Shown: positions 1 through 7,358, numbered from the stretch's first letter. The stretch: DNA of 9,521 bases from Pseudomonadales bacterium (GCA_013215025.1 JABSRR010000044.1:1-9521), one strand, 5' to 3'. The notes: generated by a model not told the origin, from the sequence alone. Made by a program: numbers and translations.

Positions 1-462
1 CACGGTGTTGCGCATGAGGTTGGCTCTATTGAGGAAGGTAAGCTGGCCGATCTTGTGCTATGGAAGCCCGCTTTTTTTGGCATTAAGCCATCACTGATTA
101 TCAAAGGAGGGTTCATTGCAGCGGCGCCAATGGGCGATGCTAATGCTTCGATTCCAACGCCGCAGCCGGTGCATTATCGGCCGATGTTCGGTGCCCTTGG
201 TAAGGCGGCAAGTCAAACCAGCGTTAGCTTTGTTTGTCAGGCTGCCTTGGATAATCAGATTGCTGAACAGTACGGCCTTTCGCGGCAGCTGCTGGCCTGT
301 AAAAACACCCGCAGCGTTAGTAAGCAAGATATGATTCACAATGCCTGGATGCCTGAGATTACGGTTGACCCGCAAACCTATGAAGTCAAAGCGGATGGTG
401 AATTACTAAGCTGTGAGCCTGCAACCGAATTGCCGCTTAGCCAGTTGTACAGTTTATTTTAG
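1..462 (+). CDS. ureC: Urease alpha subunit, C-terminal part (5' end outside window)
   Basis: Urease hydrolyses urea to ammonia and carbamate in the cytoplasm; UreC is the large subunit that holds the two-nickel active site. Frame 1 is open from the first base, giving 153 residues to a TAG stop. The stretch [15 protein letters not shown], the motif [13 protein letters not shown], and the segment [18 protein letters not shown] match the conserved C-terminal part of UreC as I remember it from Klebsiella, and the end ([15 protein letters not shown], then a final LF) also fits. UreC is usually about 567 residues, so this is roughly the last quarter. The nickel ligands, the carbamylated lysine and the catalytic histidine lie upstream and cannot be judged. 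The window edge, not a mutation, truncates it. It is followed 13 nt later by ureE on the same strand, as in a normal ure operon. Identification is very secure. Confidence 0.98.
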   Translation, partial: HGVAHEVGSIEEGKLADLVLWKPAFFGIKPSLIIKGGFIAAAPMGDANASIPTPQPVHYRPMFGALGKAASQTSVSFVCQAALDNQIAEQYGLSRQLLACKNTRSVSKQDMIHNAWMPEITVDPQTYEVKADGELLSCEPATELPLSQLYSLF

Positions 463-475
463 CGAGTGCCTGCCG

Positions 476-949
476 ATGTATGAGGTCTATCAGCGAATTG
501 CATTAAATAAGCCCGTTGCCATCGATGAGACGGTGAAACTTGATCATAGCTTGCGTGAAAAAGGCCGTTTTAAAGCCGTCACAGATTCCGGGCAAGAGCT
601 GCGCGTATTTTTACAGCGCGGACAAACCTTACAAATAGGTGAAATTTTAAAAACGCACTGCGGTAAATATGTGCGAGTTGAGGGTGCATTAGAGTCTTGC
701 TGTGTTGCCAGCTGCGATAATTGGCTGCAGTTTGCTAAGGCCTGTTACCACCTCGGCAATCGGCATGTGAAAGTAGAAATTCGTCAGCGTGAGTTGATTT
801 TTATTGATGACCATGTGTTGGCGGATATGCTGCGATTATTAGGCTTGCAGCTGCGCCAGCAGTCCATGGTGTTTTGTCCGGAATCGGGTGCATATGCACA
901 TCAGCCCCATGGCCAGCATAGCAGTTCACATCACGAGCATCAGCACTGA
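476..949 (+). CDS. ureE: Urease accessory protein UreE (nickel metallochaperone)
   Basis: UreE is a dimeric cytosolic nickel chaperone that delivers Ni(II) to the UreG/UreF/UreD-apourease complex. The product is 157 residues, normal for the family. The conserved metal-site motif ACYHLGNRHV is at residues 89-98, and a DDHV motif at 111-114 precedes the C-terminal helix. The last 16 residues are histidine-rich (seven His from 142 to 157), the classic extra nickel-binding tail seen in Klebsiella-type UreE. The ATG at 476 is chosen because MYEVYQRI begins the usual UreE N-terminal strand; the frame is open further upstream to 413, but that would overlap ureC by 50 nt. No strong ribosome-binding site precedes the ATG, only a GAG about 9 nt away, so translation is probably coupled to ureC, whose stop lies 13 nt upstream. 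A CCVASC cysteine cluster at residues 75-80 is a minor oddity. Confidence 0.96.
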   Translation: MYEVYQRIALNKPVAIDETVKLDHSLREKGRFKAVTDSGQELRVFLQRGQTLQIGEILKTHCGKYVRVEGALESCCVASCDNWLQFAKACYHLGNRHVKVEIRQRELIFIDDHVLADMLRLLGLQLRQQSMVFCPESGAYAHQPHGQHSSSHHEHQH

Positions 950-1734
950 TGTCGGCAGCTGATATACATATAGACCATCAGGCCTTACTGCGTTTAATGC
1001 AGCTTAGCAGTGCAACGCTGCCAGTTGGGGCATATGCTTTCTCGCAGGGCTTAGAGTCGGCGATTGAGTACAAGTATATTGATGATCAAGCCAGTTGCTA
1101 TGAGTGGCTGCGATTCCATTTGCGTTATGGCATGGGGCAAACAGATCTGCCAATGCTGCTACGTATGTTGCATTATCATCAAAGCTGCGATGCGCAAGGC
1201 CTGTTGCAAGCGAACGCTGAGCTTATTGCGATGCGAGAAACCAAAGAATTACAGTTAGCTGACAGTGCAACCGGTATGGCACTGGCTAAATTGCTGATTG
1301 CATTGGGGCTTGAGATAACCCCTTTCAGCCTTAGCCAAGTGTCTCCAGCATCGACACGCGCAAGCATGGGTCAAGCTGAGCCTTCGACTGATAAAGTTGC
1401 AACGCTTACGCGTACACCGAACAATCATTTAGTGCAGATTAGCTTTGTTAGTATGTTTGCGGCGGCGGCTTCAGCATGGCAGATAGACAGTTATTCTGCC
1501 TGCTATGGTTTGCTGTGGTCGTGGTTAGAAAATCAAGTGGCGGCTGCGACTAAGCTAGTGCCCTTGGGCCAGGTGAGTGCTCAACAACTGTTGTCGCAGT
1601 TAATACCTGAATTGAGTCAGATTGTAGCCTATGCGTTAAGTGTATCACCAACACAGATAGGCACGAGTTTGCCAGGTTTGGCGCTATTAAGCTGTCGTCA
1701 TGAACATCAATACTCTCGGCTGTTTCGTTCATAA
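949..1734 (+). CDS. ureF: Urease accessory protein UreF
   Basis: UreF is an all-helical protein that binds UreD and UreG on apourease and gates GTP-dependent nickel insertion. The ATG overlaps the ureE stop (TGATG), so the two are translationally coupled. Family landmarks are clear: LMQLSSATLPVGAYAFSQGLE at the N-terminus (residues 16-36), RETKELQLAD (96-105), the helix LWSWLENQVAAATKLVPLGQ (189-208), and the nearly invariant C-terminus HEHQYSRLFRS (251-261), which UreG binding needs. At 261 residues it is longer than the usual 220-235. The extra length sits mainly in a Ser/Thr/Gln-rich stretch at about residues 126-160, between two conserved helices; no frameshift is seen on either side, so it looks like a surface-loop insertion. 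Function is probably normal because both conserved ends are intact. Confidence 0.96.
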   Translation: MSAADIHIDHQALLRLMQLSSATLPVGAYAFSQGLESAIEYKYIDDQASCYEWLRFHLRYGMGQTDLPMLLRMLHYHQSCDAQGLLQANAELIAMRETKELQLADSATGMALAKLLIALGLEITPFSLSQVSPASTRASMGQAEPSTDKVATLTRTPNNHLVQISFVSMFAAAASAWQIDSYSACYGLLWSWLENQVAAATKLVPLGQVSAQQLLSQLIPELSQIVAYALSVSPTQIGTSLPGLALLSCRHEHQYSRLFRS

Positions 1735-1773
1735 TTTTGGCAGTCGTTGATGATTAAGTCTTGAGTTAGAGAA

Positions 1774-1780
1774 AAGGGAG
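1774..1780 (+). promoter_or_regulatory. Ribosome-binding site of ureG
   Basis: The sequence AAGGGAG ends 6 nt before the ureG ATG, an ideal Shine-Dalgarno match and spacing. Unlike ureE and ureF, ureG has its own strong site in the 52-nt ureF-ureG gap, so it can be translated without coupling to ureF. I see no convincing promoter in this gap. Confidence 0.8.
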
Positions 1781-1786
1781 TCATTT

Positions 1787-2431
1787 ATGAAGCAACATCA
1801 AACCTTACGTGTTGGCGTTGGTGGCCCGGTGGGATCAGGTAAAACCGCGTTACTTAAAGCATTGTGTACCGCGCTGCGAGACCGTTTTAATATTGCGGTG
1901 GTGACGAATGATATTTATACCAAAGAGGATCAGAAGTTTCTCACTGAACATGAAGCACTTGCAGCCGATAGAATTATCGGCGTAGAGACGGGTGGCTGCC
2001 CGCATACCGCAATTCGAGAAGATGCTTCTATGAATTTGGCCGCTATTGATGAGCTTTGTGCCCGACATGGTGATGTAGATGTGGTTTTTGTTGAAAGTGG
2101 TGGCGATAATCTTAGCGCCACCTTCAGCCCTGAGCTTTCCGATCTAACGCTTTATGTAATTGATGTTTCGGCTGGCGATAAAATACCCCGCAAAGGTGGG
2201 CCGGGGATTACAAAGTCAGATTTGCTGATTATCAATAAAACCGATTTGGCGCCTATTGTTGGTGCTTCGCTTGCCGTCATGGATAGGGATGCAAAAAAAA
2301 TGCGCGGCGATAGTCCGTTTGTATTTTCCAATCTTAAGCAGCAGGAAGGTTTGGCCGAGATTATTGATTTTATTATTAGCGCCGGCATGCTGAGCGAAAA
2401 CCAGTCTAGTGCAGATGGTGGCGCGGTTTAG
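1787..2431 (+). CDS. ureG: Urease accessory GTPase UreG
   Basis: UreG is a SIMIBI-class GTPase that binds nickel and GTP, dimerises, and drives nickel delivery into the urease active site with UreE, UreF and UreD. The product is 214 residues, a normal length. All signature elements are present: the P-loop GPVGSGKT at residues 13-20, [12 protein letters not shown] at 38-49, the nickel-binding CPH motif within [13 protein letters not shown] (Cys71, His73), [15 protein letters not shown] at 103-117 (switch II/G3 region), and the guanine-specificity motif NKTD at 150-153. There is no histidine-rich N-terminal extension, which fits a genome whose UreE carries the His-rich tail. It is the last ure gene visible; the next gene is on the opposite strand. 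Very secure. Confidence 0.98.
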   Translation: MKQHQTLRVGVGGPVGSGKTALLKALCTALRDRFNIAVVTNDIYTKEDQKFLTEHEALAADRIIGVETGGCPHTAIREDASMNLAAIDELCARHGDVDVVFVESGGDNLSATFSPELSDLTLYVIDVSAGDKIPRKGGPGITKSDLLIINKTDLAPIVGASLAVMDRDAKKMRGDSPFVFSNLKQQEGLAEIIDFIISAGMLSENQSSADGGAV

Positions 2432-2440
2432 ATTTGTAAT

Positions 2441-2462
2441 GAGCGGTTTGTCCAGCGCTTTT
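2441..2462 (+). terminator. Weak candidate terminator after ureG
   Basis: In the 29-nt gap between the convergent ureG and regulator genes, GAGCG and CGCTT can form a 5-bp stem (one G-U pair) around a 10-nt loop, followed by TTTT. The stem is short and the loop large, so this is a poor intrinsic terminator; the tail also runs into the stop codon of the opposite gene. On the - strand it has no U-run. Read-through between the two convergent operons is possible. Confidence 0.25.
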
Positions 2463-3369
2463 AATCAACTGCAATCAGGCGAATCGCAATAGCTGCTGCT
2501 GAGGTGCGATTATCGACCTCAAGCTTTTTAAAAATTTGCTCAAGATGTTTGTTGATTGTGCGCGGGCTGGTATCTAATATTTGACCAATTTCGCGATTTG
2601 TTTTGCCGTTAGCAATCCAATACAGTACGTCGGATTCACGCTCAGTGATCGGCAGCTGCTGTTTGAGCTTTTCGGCACCGCTGGGCGCCTTGCCATTGAT
2701 CAGCTTCAGTAAAATTTCTTGTCCACTTGCATGCTCGATGATGCGAATGCTCAGAGGGTGCACAATATTATTCAGCTTTAAGCTTTGTCCAACAGCTGGT
2801 TTAGTGGCCAGCCAACGCATAATTTGTTGACTCAGCTGACGCTGAATCCAGTCGGTATTAATATTGGCCTCATTAAACAAAGCTTTTGCTTGCGGGGTTG
2901 CCCAAGTTAAGCTTCCTTGTTGGTTAACGGTAAATAAATGTTGACCAGTAATGTCTAATGCCGATTGCGCTTTGGCGCTGATTTCAGCATTGGCTAAGTG
3001 TACGCGCATTCTCGCGACTAGTTCGTCGGGGGCTATGGGTTTGGTTAAATAGTCTACCCCGCCAGCTTCAAGGCCTTTGATAATGCTCTCGGTATCCGCT
3101 AAACCAGTCATAAAAATAATTGGAATATCCATGAGCAAGGGGTTGGCTTTCATCATTTTACACGTTTCAAAGCCATCTAGCTGCGGCATAATCGCATCGA
3201 GTAAGATAATATCGGGGCGCATTTTTTCGGCAATATTGATCGCCTGCTTACCTTCCAGTGCGATCAAGACAGAGAAACCTACTTGCTCGAGCGCATCGTT
3301 GATCAGCGACAATGACTCGGATGAGTCGTCAACTGCTAATACTACCGTGTCTTGCGTATCCATAAGCAT
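2461..3369 (-). CDS. Response regulator: receiver domain, PAS-like middle region, LuxR-type HTH
   Basis: Likely a transcription factor activated by phosphorylation from the kinase encoded just upstream. Residues 8-125 form a receiver domain: acidic pair Asp14-Asp15, phospho-acceptor Asp58 in ILLDAIMPQLDG, Thr88 in IIFMTG, and Lys110 in YLTKP. Residues about 130-230 resemble a degenerate PAS domain (LFTVNQQGSLTWATPQAKAL). Residues 240-302 are a LuxR/FixJ-type helix-turn-helix (TERESDVLYWIANGKTNREI, then SPRTINKHLEQIFKKL). At 302 residues it is longer than a NarL-type regulator (about 210) because of the middle domain. Start: ATG at 3369 or the in-frame ATG at 3363; neither has a strong ribosome-binding site, only a GAG nearby. 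It starts 11 nt after the kinase stop codon, so the pair is almost certainly co-transcribed. Target genes are unknown; the adjacent urease operon is a reasonable guess. Confidence 0.9.
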   Translation of the reverse strand: MLMDTQDTVVLAVDDSSESLSLINDALEQVGFSVLIALEGKQAINIAEKMRPDIILLDAIMPQLDGFETCKMMKANPLLMDIPIIFMTGLADTESIIKGLEAGGVDYLTKPIAPDELVARMRVHLANAEISAKAQSALDITGQHLFTVNQQGSLTWATPQAKALFNEANINTDWIQRQLSQQIMRWLATKPAVGQSLKLNNIVHPLSIRIIEHASGQEILLKLINGKAPSGAEKLKQQLPITERESDVLYWIANGKTNREIGQILDTSPRTINKHLEQIFKKLEVDNRTSAAAIAIRLIAVD

Positions 3370-3380
3370 GCTCGAAAAGA

Positions 3381-6300
3381 TTATTTTAGTATCGCGACAA
3401 TATCATTAAATTGCATATTTTTCGCTAGCTCTAACAGCTGTGTATATAGTTCGGGTGGAAAGTTTTGATCATGTTCTAAAGAACGCAGCTTTTTACGAAA
3501 TCCTTTGGCGTAGCCAAGTTCTGCATATGAAATTAACTCGTCAATCGCGTGATGCTTAGGTATGTCGATCACAGCTGTGGCGGCTGCGGTATGTTTGGCC
3601 AATAAGCGATTATCCAGCGCATGCATACTTGGTATTGCCGTGCTTTGATCATTACCAGAGGTGGCAGCTTGGCTAAGCCAGTCTAGCTGTAATAATTGAC
3701 CGATAGTTTCTTGCAGTGCCTGTAAGCGAATTGGCTTCACCAGGTATGCATCGTGTGCATGTTCACTGCTGTTGGAGACGTGTTTTTCATCGGCATCGGC
3801 CGATACCATAATGATCGGGGCCTGAATTGATTGAGCGCGCAGATAATTGGCTAATTCTATGCCTTGCATCCCCGGTAATGACATGTCTAGCAAAAACAAA
3901 TCTACTGACATGAGTTGATCATCAGCTAGGCAGCCCTCGGCACTGCGAGCCTCAAGCAGTGTAAAACCTAATGGGCTGAGTAAATCAATCATTAGACTAC
4001 GATGCGTTGGTTCATCATCTACCACCATGATAGTTTTACTGGGGCCCTGGTAGCCAATAATATGTCGTTCTTGACTGGGCTCGCTCACCGGCTTCAATAC
4101 TCTCGGCAGCATTAACATGACTTTGAAGATAGAGCCTTGGCCAGGCTTACTCTCAACACTGACATCGCCACCCATAATATCACATAACAGTTTTACTATA
4201 GTTAAACCAAGTCCAGTACCTGTAGCTACTGCAAGCTGTGATTTTCGTAAGCGTTCGAACGGTTGAAAAATTCGGCTCAGCTCGTCTTGTTGCATACCGA
4301 TGCCGCTGTCTTCAATAATAAATTCGGCAACCTGATTACGATAGTTAACGCGAAATATAACATGGCCCTGCTCGGTGAATTTTACCGCGTTAGAGAGAAG
4401 GTTGATGAGGATTTGCCGCAAACGTTTTTCATCAACATTGACATATTTAGGCAAAGTCTCACTACAGTGGTAAATAAAGTCTATCTGGCGGGTAGCGCAC
4501 TGCAGGCGAAACATTGAAACCAGTTGATTCAATAATGTGTGAAGATCGACTTGGCCATTGAAAATTTCAAGCCTGCCTGCTTCAATCCGTGAAATATCGA
4601 GTAAGCCCTCGATTAAATCTGCTAAATATTCACCGCTGCGCTGTATGATCGCAACCGACTCTTGGCGCTCTTCTGGCAGGCGGGTGTCGCGGCCGAGAAT
4701 TTGCGCATAGCCAAGGATAGACTGTAGCGGTGTTCGAAGTTCATGGCTGATCCCAGTCAGGTATCGACTTTTTGCACTATTGGCGGCATCTGCCAGCTGC
4801 ATCGACTGTTGCAGCGCTAAATCTGTGGCCTTATGTGCTTCAATTTCGGTTATTAGTAATTGTGTCTGCCGGTTAGATTCTTCTTGAGCGACCAGGCGAC
4901 TTTGCTTGGTAAGCAATACAAGCCAAGCCAGAATGCCAAAAATGATCATCAGAATGAAGTACAGCGTGACCAGCAAGCTTTTTAGCGTTTCGGCAAATTC
5001 AGGCTGCTGAACCAGCATGTGCTTATAGACTAGGGCTAATAGTGCAGCCGTAAGCCCTGCCAACAGCGCAAATAAAAAGCTGAAGTAGCCAAATTTTGAT
5101 TCGGCTAAAAATGACAGCCGTTGAGGCAGGCATTGTTTGACGAAATTCGCGGTTTGTTCTGAGAAGCGTGCCTGCGGCTTACAGCTGTCAAGGCAGCGTG
5201 CATCTAAGGAGCAGCATAGTGAGCAAATTGGGCCTTGGTAGGCCGGGCAAAAGCTCATATCTTCTTGTTCAAATACATTTTCGCAAATCGTGCAAGCGGA
5301 GTGCGATTGATTCTGATCAAGCGACGGCTGTCGGGCTATATAGTATTTGCCACCCGTTAACAGGGCTATGCCTGGTACCGCGATATAAGTTATTGCAAGA
5401 CTGATATAGTGCGCTAGCGCCTGTGCCTCAAGGCCAAACTTACCTAGGTAGCATAAGATACCGATAATTGACGATAGCAGCATAGAACCTACGCCCACTG
5501 GATTGATATCATATAAATGAGCGCGCTTAAACTCGACATAGCTTGGGCTTAAACCTACATTTTTATTGATTAACAAGTCAGCTGAGAGCGAGCCCAGCCA
5601 GCTTACCGCGATAATTGCAAACATACCTAACACATTTTCTAAAGCACGATAGATACCAAGCTCCATCAGCAGCAAGGCTATGCTGACATTAAATACTAAC
5701 CAAACAACTCGACCTGGATGACTGTGCGTGAGACGTGAGAAAAAGTTTGACCAAGCTATAGAGCCGGCATAGGCATTAGTCACGTTGATTTTCATCTGCG
5801 CGATAATCACCATTACACCGGCTAAGGCCAGGGATAGCATTGGTGATTGCGTCATATAGTCGAACGCTAGTTGATACATATGTGTTGGATCTGCGGCCAG
5901 TGCTATCGTTTGGCCCTGGCCAAATGCAAGCCATGCTAAGAATGAGCCAAACAGCATTTTAATAATACCTGGTAGAATCCAGCCGGGGCCGGCAAAGAGC
6001 AGTGATAACCACCATTTGCTCGCTTTGATGGTTTGCTTTTCCGGTAAAAAACGAAGGTAGTCTACTTGTTCACCAATCTGCGCCACCATTGCAAACAATA
6101 CTGCCGACGCGGCACCAAATAACAGTAGGTTGAAATCTGTGCTGCTGCCACCCTGGCCAACGGCAGTATTTTGCGCACCGGCAAACAGCAGCCATTGGTT
6201 TAATTTACCACTCTCGACATACAGCACAGCGGCAATGGCTAAAATTTGCAATGTTAGCCAGATGGGTTGCGTGCCTATTTGGAATCGCGATATCCAGCTT

Positions 6301-6803
6301 ATACCGTGTGTGACAATAGGGATTACTGCAAGCGCACAAATGACATAGCCAATCGCTAGTGGAATGCCAAACAAGGCTTTTAACGCCATGGCTAAAATTG
6401 CAGCCTCAATCGCAAAAAAGATAAAGGTGAACGAAGCATAAATCAGTGAGGTTATGGTTGAGCCTAAATATCCAAAGCCCGCTCCGCGCGTCAGCAAGTC
6501 AATATCTAAACCATGTTTAGCTGCATAATAGCAAATGGGGGTGCCAGTTAGGATAATGACCAAACTTACCGTCAATATCGCATAGATGGCGTTAGCAACC
6601 CCATAATTGAGCGTGATTGCGCCGCCAATCGCTTCTAAGGCTAAAAACGCAGTGGCACCCAGCGCTGTCGAGGCAACCATCGAGGCACTCCAGCGTCGTG
6701 CACTTTTAGCGGTGAAACGCAGTGCATAATCTTCCAGAGTTTGGTTGTTGACCCACTGGTTATACTGACGCCGTACTTTAAAAATTTGCTGCGATGCGCG
6801 CAT
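3381..6803 (-). CDS. Hybrid sensor histidine kinase with NCS1-like transporter domain and Cys-rich module
   Basis: A membrane sensor kinase of 1140 residues. Domains in order: an NCS1-like (nucleobase/cytosine/allantoin permease type) region of about 12 hydrophobic helices at residues 14-490, preceded by QYNQWVNNQTLEDYALRF; a cysteine-rich module with Cys504, 507, 519, 527, 530, 531, 537 and 541; two more membrane helices (about 571-593 and 607-631); a linker helix; HisKA with His687 in SHELRTP; HATPase with Asn805 (N box), DSGIG at 832-836 and GTGLG at 862-866; a receiver with Asp929/930, Asp973, Ser1001 and Lys1023; and a charged helical tail at about 1085-1140. All catalytic residues are present. 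No Hpt histidine is recognisable. The architecture parallels CbrA (SSS transporter plus kinase), but with a different transporter fold. The ATG at 6803 is preferred because the family N-terminus starts near it; a TTG at 6839 would add 12 atypical residues. No good ribosome-binding site is visible at either. The ligand is unknown; the urease neighbourhood hints at a nitrogen compound. Confidence 0.92.
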   Translation of the reverse strand: MRASQQIFKVRRQYNQWVNNQTLEDYALRFTAKSARRWSASMVASTALGATAFLALEAIGGAITLNYGVANAIYAILTVSLVIILTGTPICYYAAKHGLDIDLLTRGAGFGYLGSTITSLIYASFTFIFFAIEAAILAMALKALFGIPLAIGYVICALAVIPIVTHGISWISRFQIGTQPIWLTLQILAIAAVLYVESGKLNQWLLFAGAQNTAVGQGGSSTDFNLLLFGAASAVLFAMVAQIGEQVDYLRFLPEKQTIKASKWWLSLLFAGPGWILPGIIKMLFGSFLAWLAFGQGQTIALAADPTHMYQLAFDYMTQSPMLSLALAGVMVIIAQMKINVTNAYAGSIAWSNFFSRLTHSHPGRVVWLVFNVSIALLLMELGIYRALENVLGMFAIIAVSWLGSLSADLLINKNVGLSPSYVEFKRAHLYDINPVGVGSMLLSSIIGILCYLGKFGLEAQALAHYISLAITYIAVPGIALLTGGKYYIARQPSLDQNQSHSACTICENVFEQEDMSFCPAYQGPICSLCCSLDARCLDSCKPQARFSEQTANFVKQCLPQRLSFLAESKFGYFSFLFALLAGLTAALLALVYKHMLVQQPEFAETLKSLLVTLYFILMIIFGILAWLVLLTKQSRLVAQEESNRQTQLLITEIEAHKATDLALQQSMQLADAANSAKSRYLTGISHELRTPLQSILGYAQILGRDTRLPEERQESVAIIQRSGEYLADLIEGLLDISRIEAGRLEIFNGQVDLHTLLNQLVSMFRLQCATRQIDFIYHCSETLPKYVNVDEKRLRQILINLLSNAVKFTEQGHVIFRVNYRNQVAEFIIEDSGIGMQQDELSRIFQPFERLRKSQLAVATGTGLGLTIVKLLCDIMGGDVSVESKPGQGSIFKVMLMLPRVLKPVSEPSQERHIIGYQGPSKTIMVVDDEPTHRSLMIDLLSPLGFTLLEARSAEGCLADDQLMSVDLFLLDMSLPGMQGIELANYLRAQSIQAPIIMVSADADEKHVSNSSEHAHDAYLVKPIRLQALQETIGQLLQLDWLSQAATSGNDQSTAIPSMHALDNRLLAKHTAAATAVIDIPKHHAIDELISYAELGYAKGFRKKLRSLEHDQNFPPELYTQLLELAKNMQFNDIVAILK

Positions 6804-7079
6804 AAAACAACTATAAAAACTACATGGTATTAAGAGCAAATTTCATGTTAGCAGAGCTTGCTGTGAATGCATATGGGGTAAATGACGTAGATAATTTGAT
6901 GCACATTAACTGACTTTGCTGCGTAAAGATTAGTAGTTAAGTTATCTCTAAAGCATTTGATCGCTGCTAGCTTGATTGGATATCGTTGTTTGTGTCTTGC
7001 TCGCAGCTTCTTTGCCATCTTATATGCATGAACATTCGATGGTTTGAGACGAGCAAACGCCACTCAGCGTCAAATATTG

Positions 7080-7135
7080 CAAGTGTTGATATATGTAATA
7101 CACTTGTTCAACAAGCTTTGTTACTTATTAAGTAA
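7080..7135. repeat. Cluster of three short inverted repeats
   Basis: Three near-contiguous inverted repeats can be read directly. CAAGTGT (7080-7086) pairs with ACACTTG (7100-7106) around 13 nt. CTTGTTCAACAAG (7103-7115) is a perfect 6-1-6 palindrome. TTACTTATTAAGTAA (7121-7135) is a perfect 7-1-7 palindrome. None is followed by a U-run on either strand, so they look more like protein-binding sites than terminators. They lie about 230-285 bp upstream of the GGDEF-EAL start and about 280-330 bp upstream of the kinase start. AT-rich DNA yields some palindromes by chance. Confidence 0.5.
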
Positions 7136-7196
7136 GCTGTTTGTCTGGCTAATTTTTGTAACACAGCCTAATGAATTTTGACCCGTTGCTTGTCGA

Positions 7197-7214
7197 GTGT
7201 AAAAAGTGTAAAAG
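7197..7214. repeat. Tandem 9-bp direct repeat
   Basis: GTGTAAAAA at 7197-7205 is followed directly by GTGTAAAAG at 7206-7214, identical in eight of nine positions. The unit spacing (9 bp) is a little under one helical turn. It could be a tandem regulator site or a chance slippage product. Confidence 0.4.
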
Positions 7215-7219
7215 ATGAT

Positions 7220-7251
7220 CAACAATGTTGGACTGTAACAATCAACGTTAC
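7220..7251. repeat. Two adjacent short inverted repeats
   Basis: CAACAATGTTG (7220-7230) is a perfect 5-1-5 palindrome, and GTAAC (7235-7239) pairs with GTTAC (7247-7251) around 7 nt. The second includes the word TGTAACA (7234-7240), which also occurs at 7157-7163 in the same orientation. They may be operator half-sites, but the arms are short. Confidence 0.35.
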
Positions 7252-7350
7252 TACTAACACAATATTTTTTAAAGGCTAGCTGCCAAGCTGGCTACGTTGC
7301 TTTAGGGCGATAATCTAGCTACCGCGATTTATGGAAGTGTTTATTGTTTA

Positions 7351-7358
7351 AAGGGAAG
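7351..7358 (+). promoter_or_regulatory. Ribosome-binding site of the GGDEF-EAL gene
   Basis: AAGGGAAG lies 7 nt upstream of the ATG at 7366, a good Shine-Dalgarno match. It decides the start: translation from this ATG gives a short polar leader directly before the first membrane helix. Confidence 0.75.

Noticed and set aside
413..475. Upstream extension of the ureE frame into the end of ureC.
   Set aside because: It would add 21 residues unlike any UreE N-terminus; the ATG at 476 gives the normal protein length and start.
1324..1428. Frameshift or mobile-element remnant in ureF.
   Set aside because: The frame is continuous and conserved family residues resume directly after it; no terminal repeats or target duplications are seen.
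3077..3409. A 110-codon + strand frame opposite the regulator.
   Set aside because: It is antisense to a well-defined receiver domain and shows no domain of its own; it is a shadow of the coding strand.
6804..6839. TTG start for the hybrid kinase, 12 codons upstream.
   Set aside because: The added residues (LLIPCSFYSCF) are not typical of the family, and TTG has no ribosome-binding site; ATG at 6803 is the simpler choice.
6848..7063. A 71-codon open frame on the - strand just upstream of the kinase, starting with GTG and rich in Lys/Arg.
   Set aside because: No ribosome-binding site, no recognisable domain, and it lies in AT-rich intergenic DNA where such frames occur by chance. A leader peptide or remnant gene cannot be excluded, but nothing supports it.
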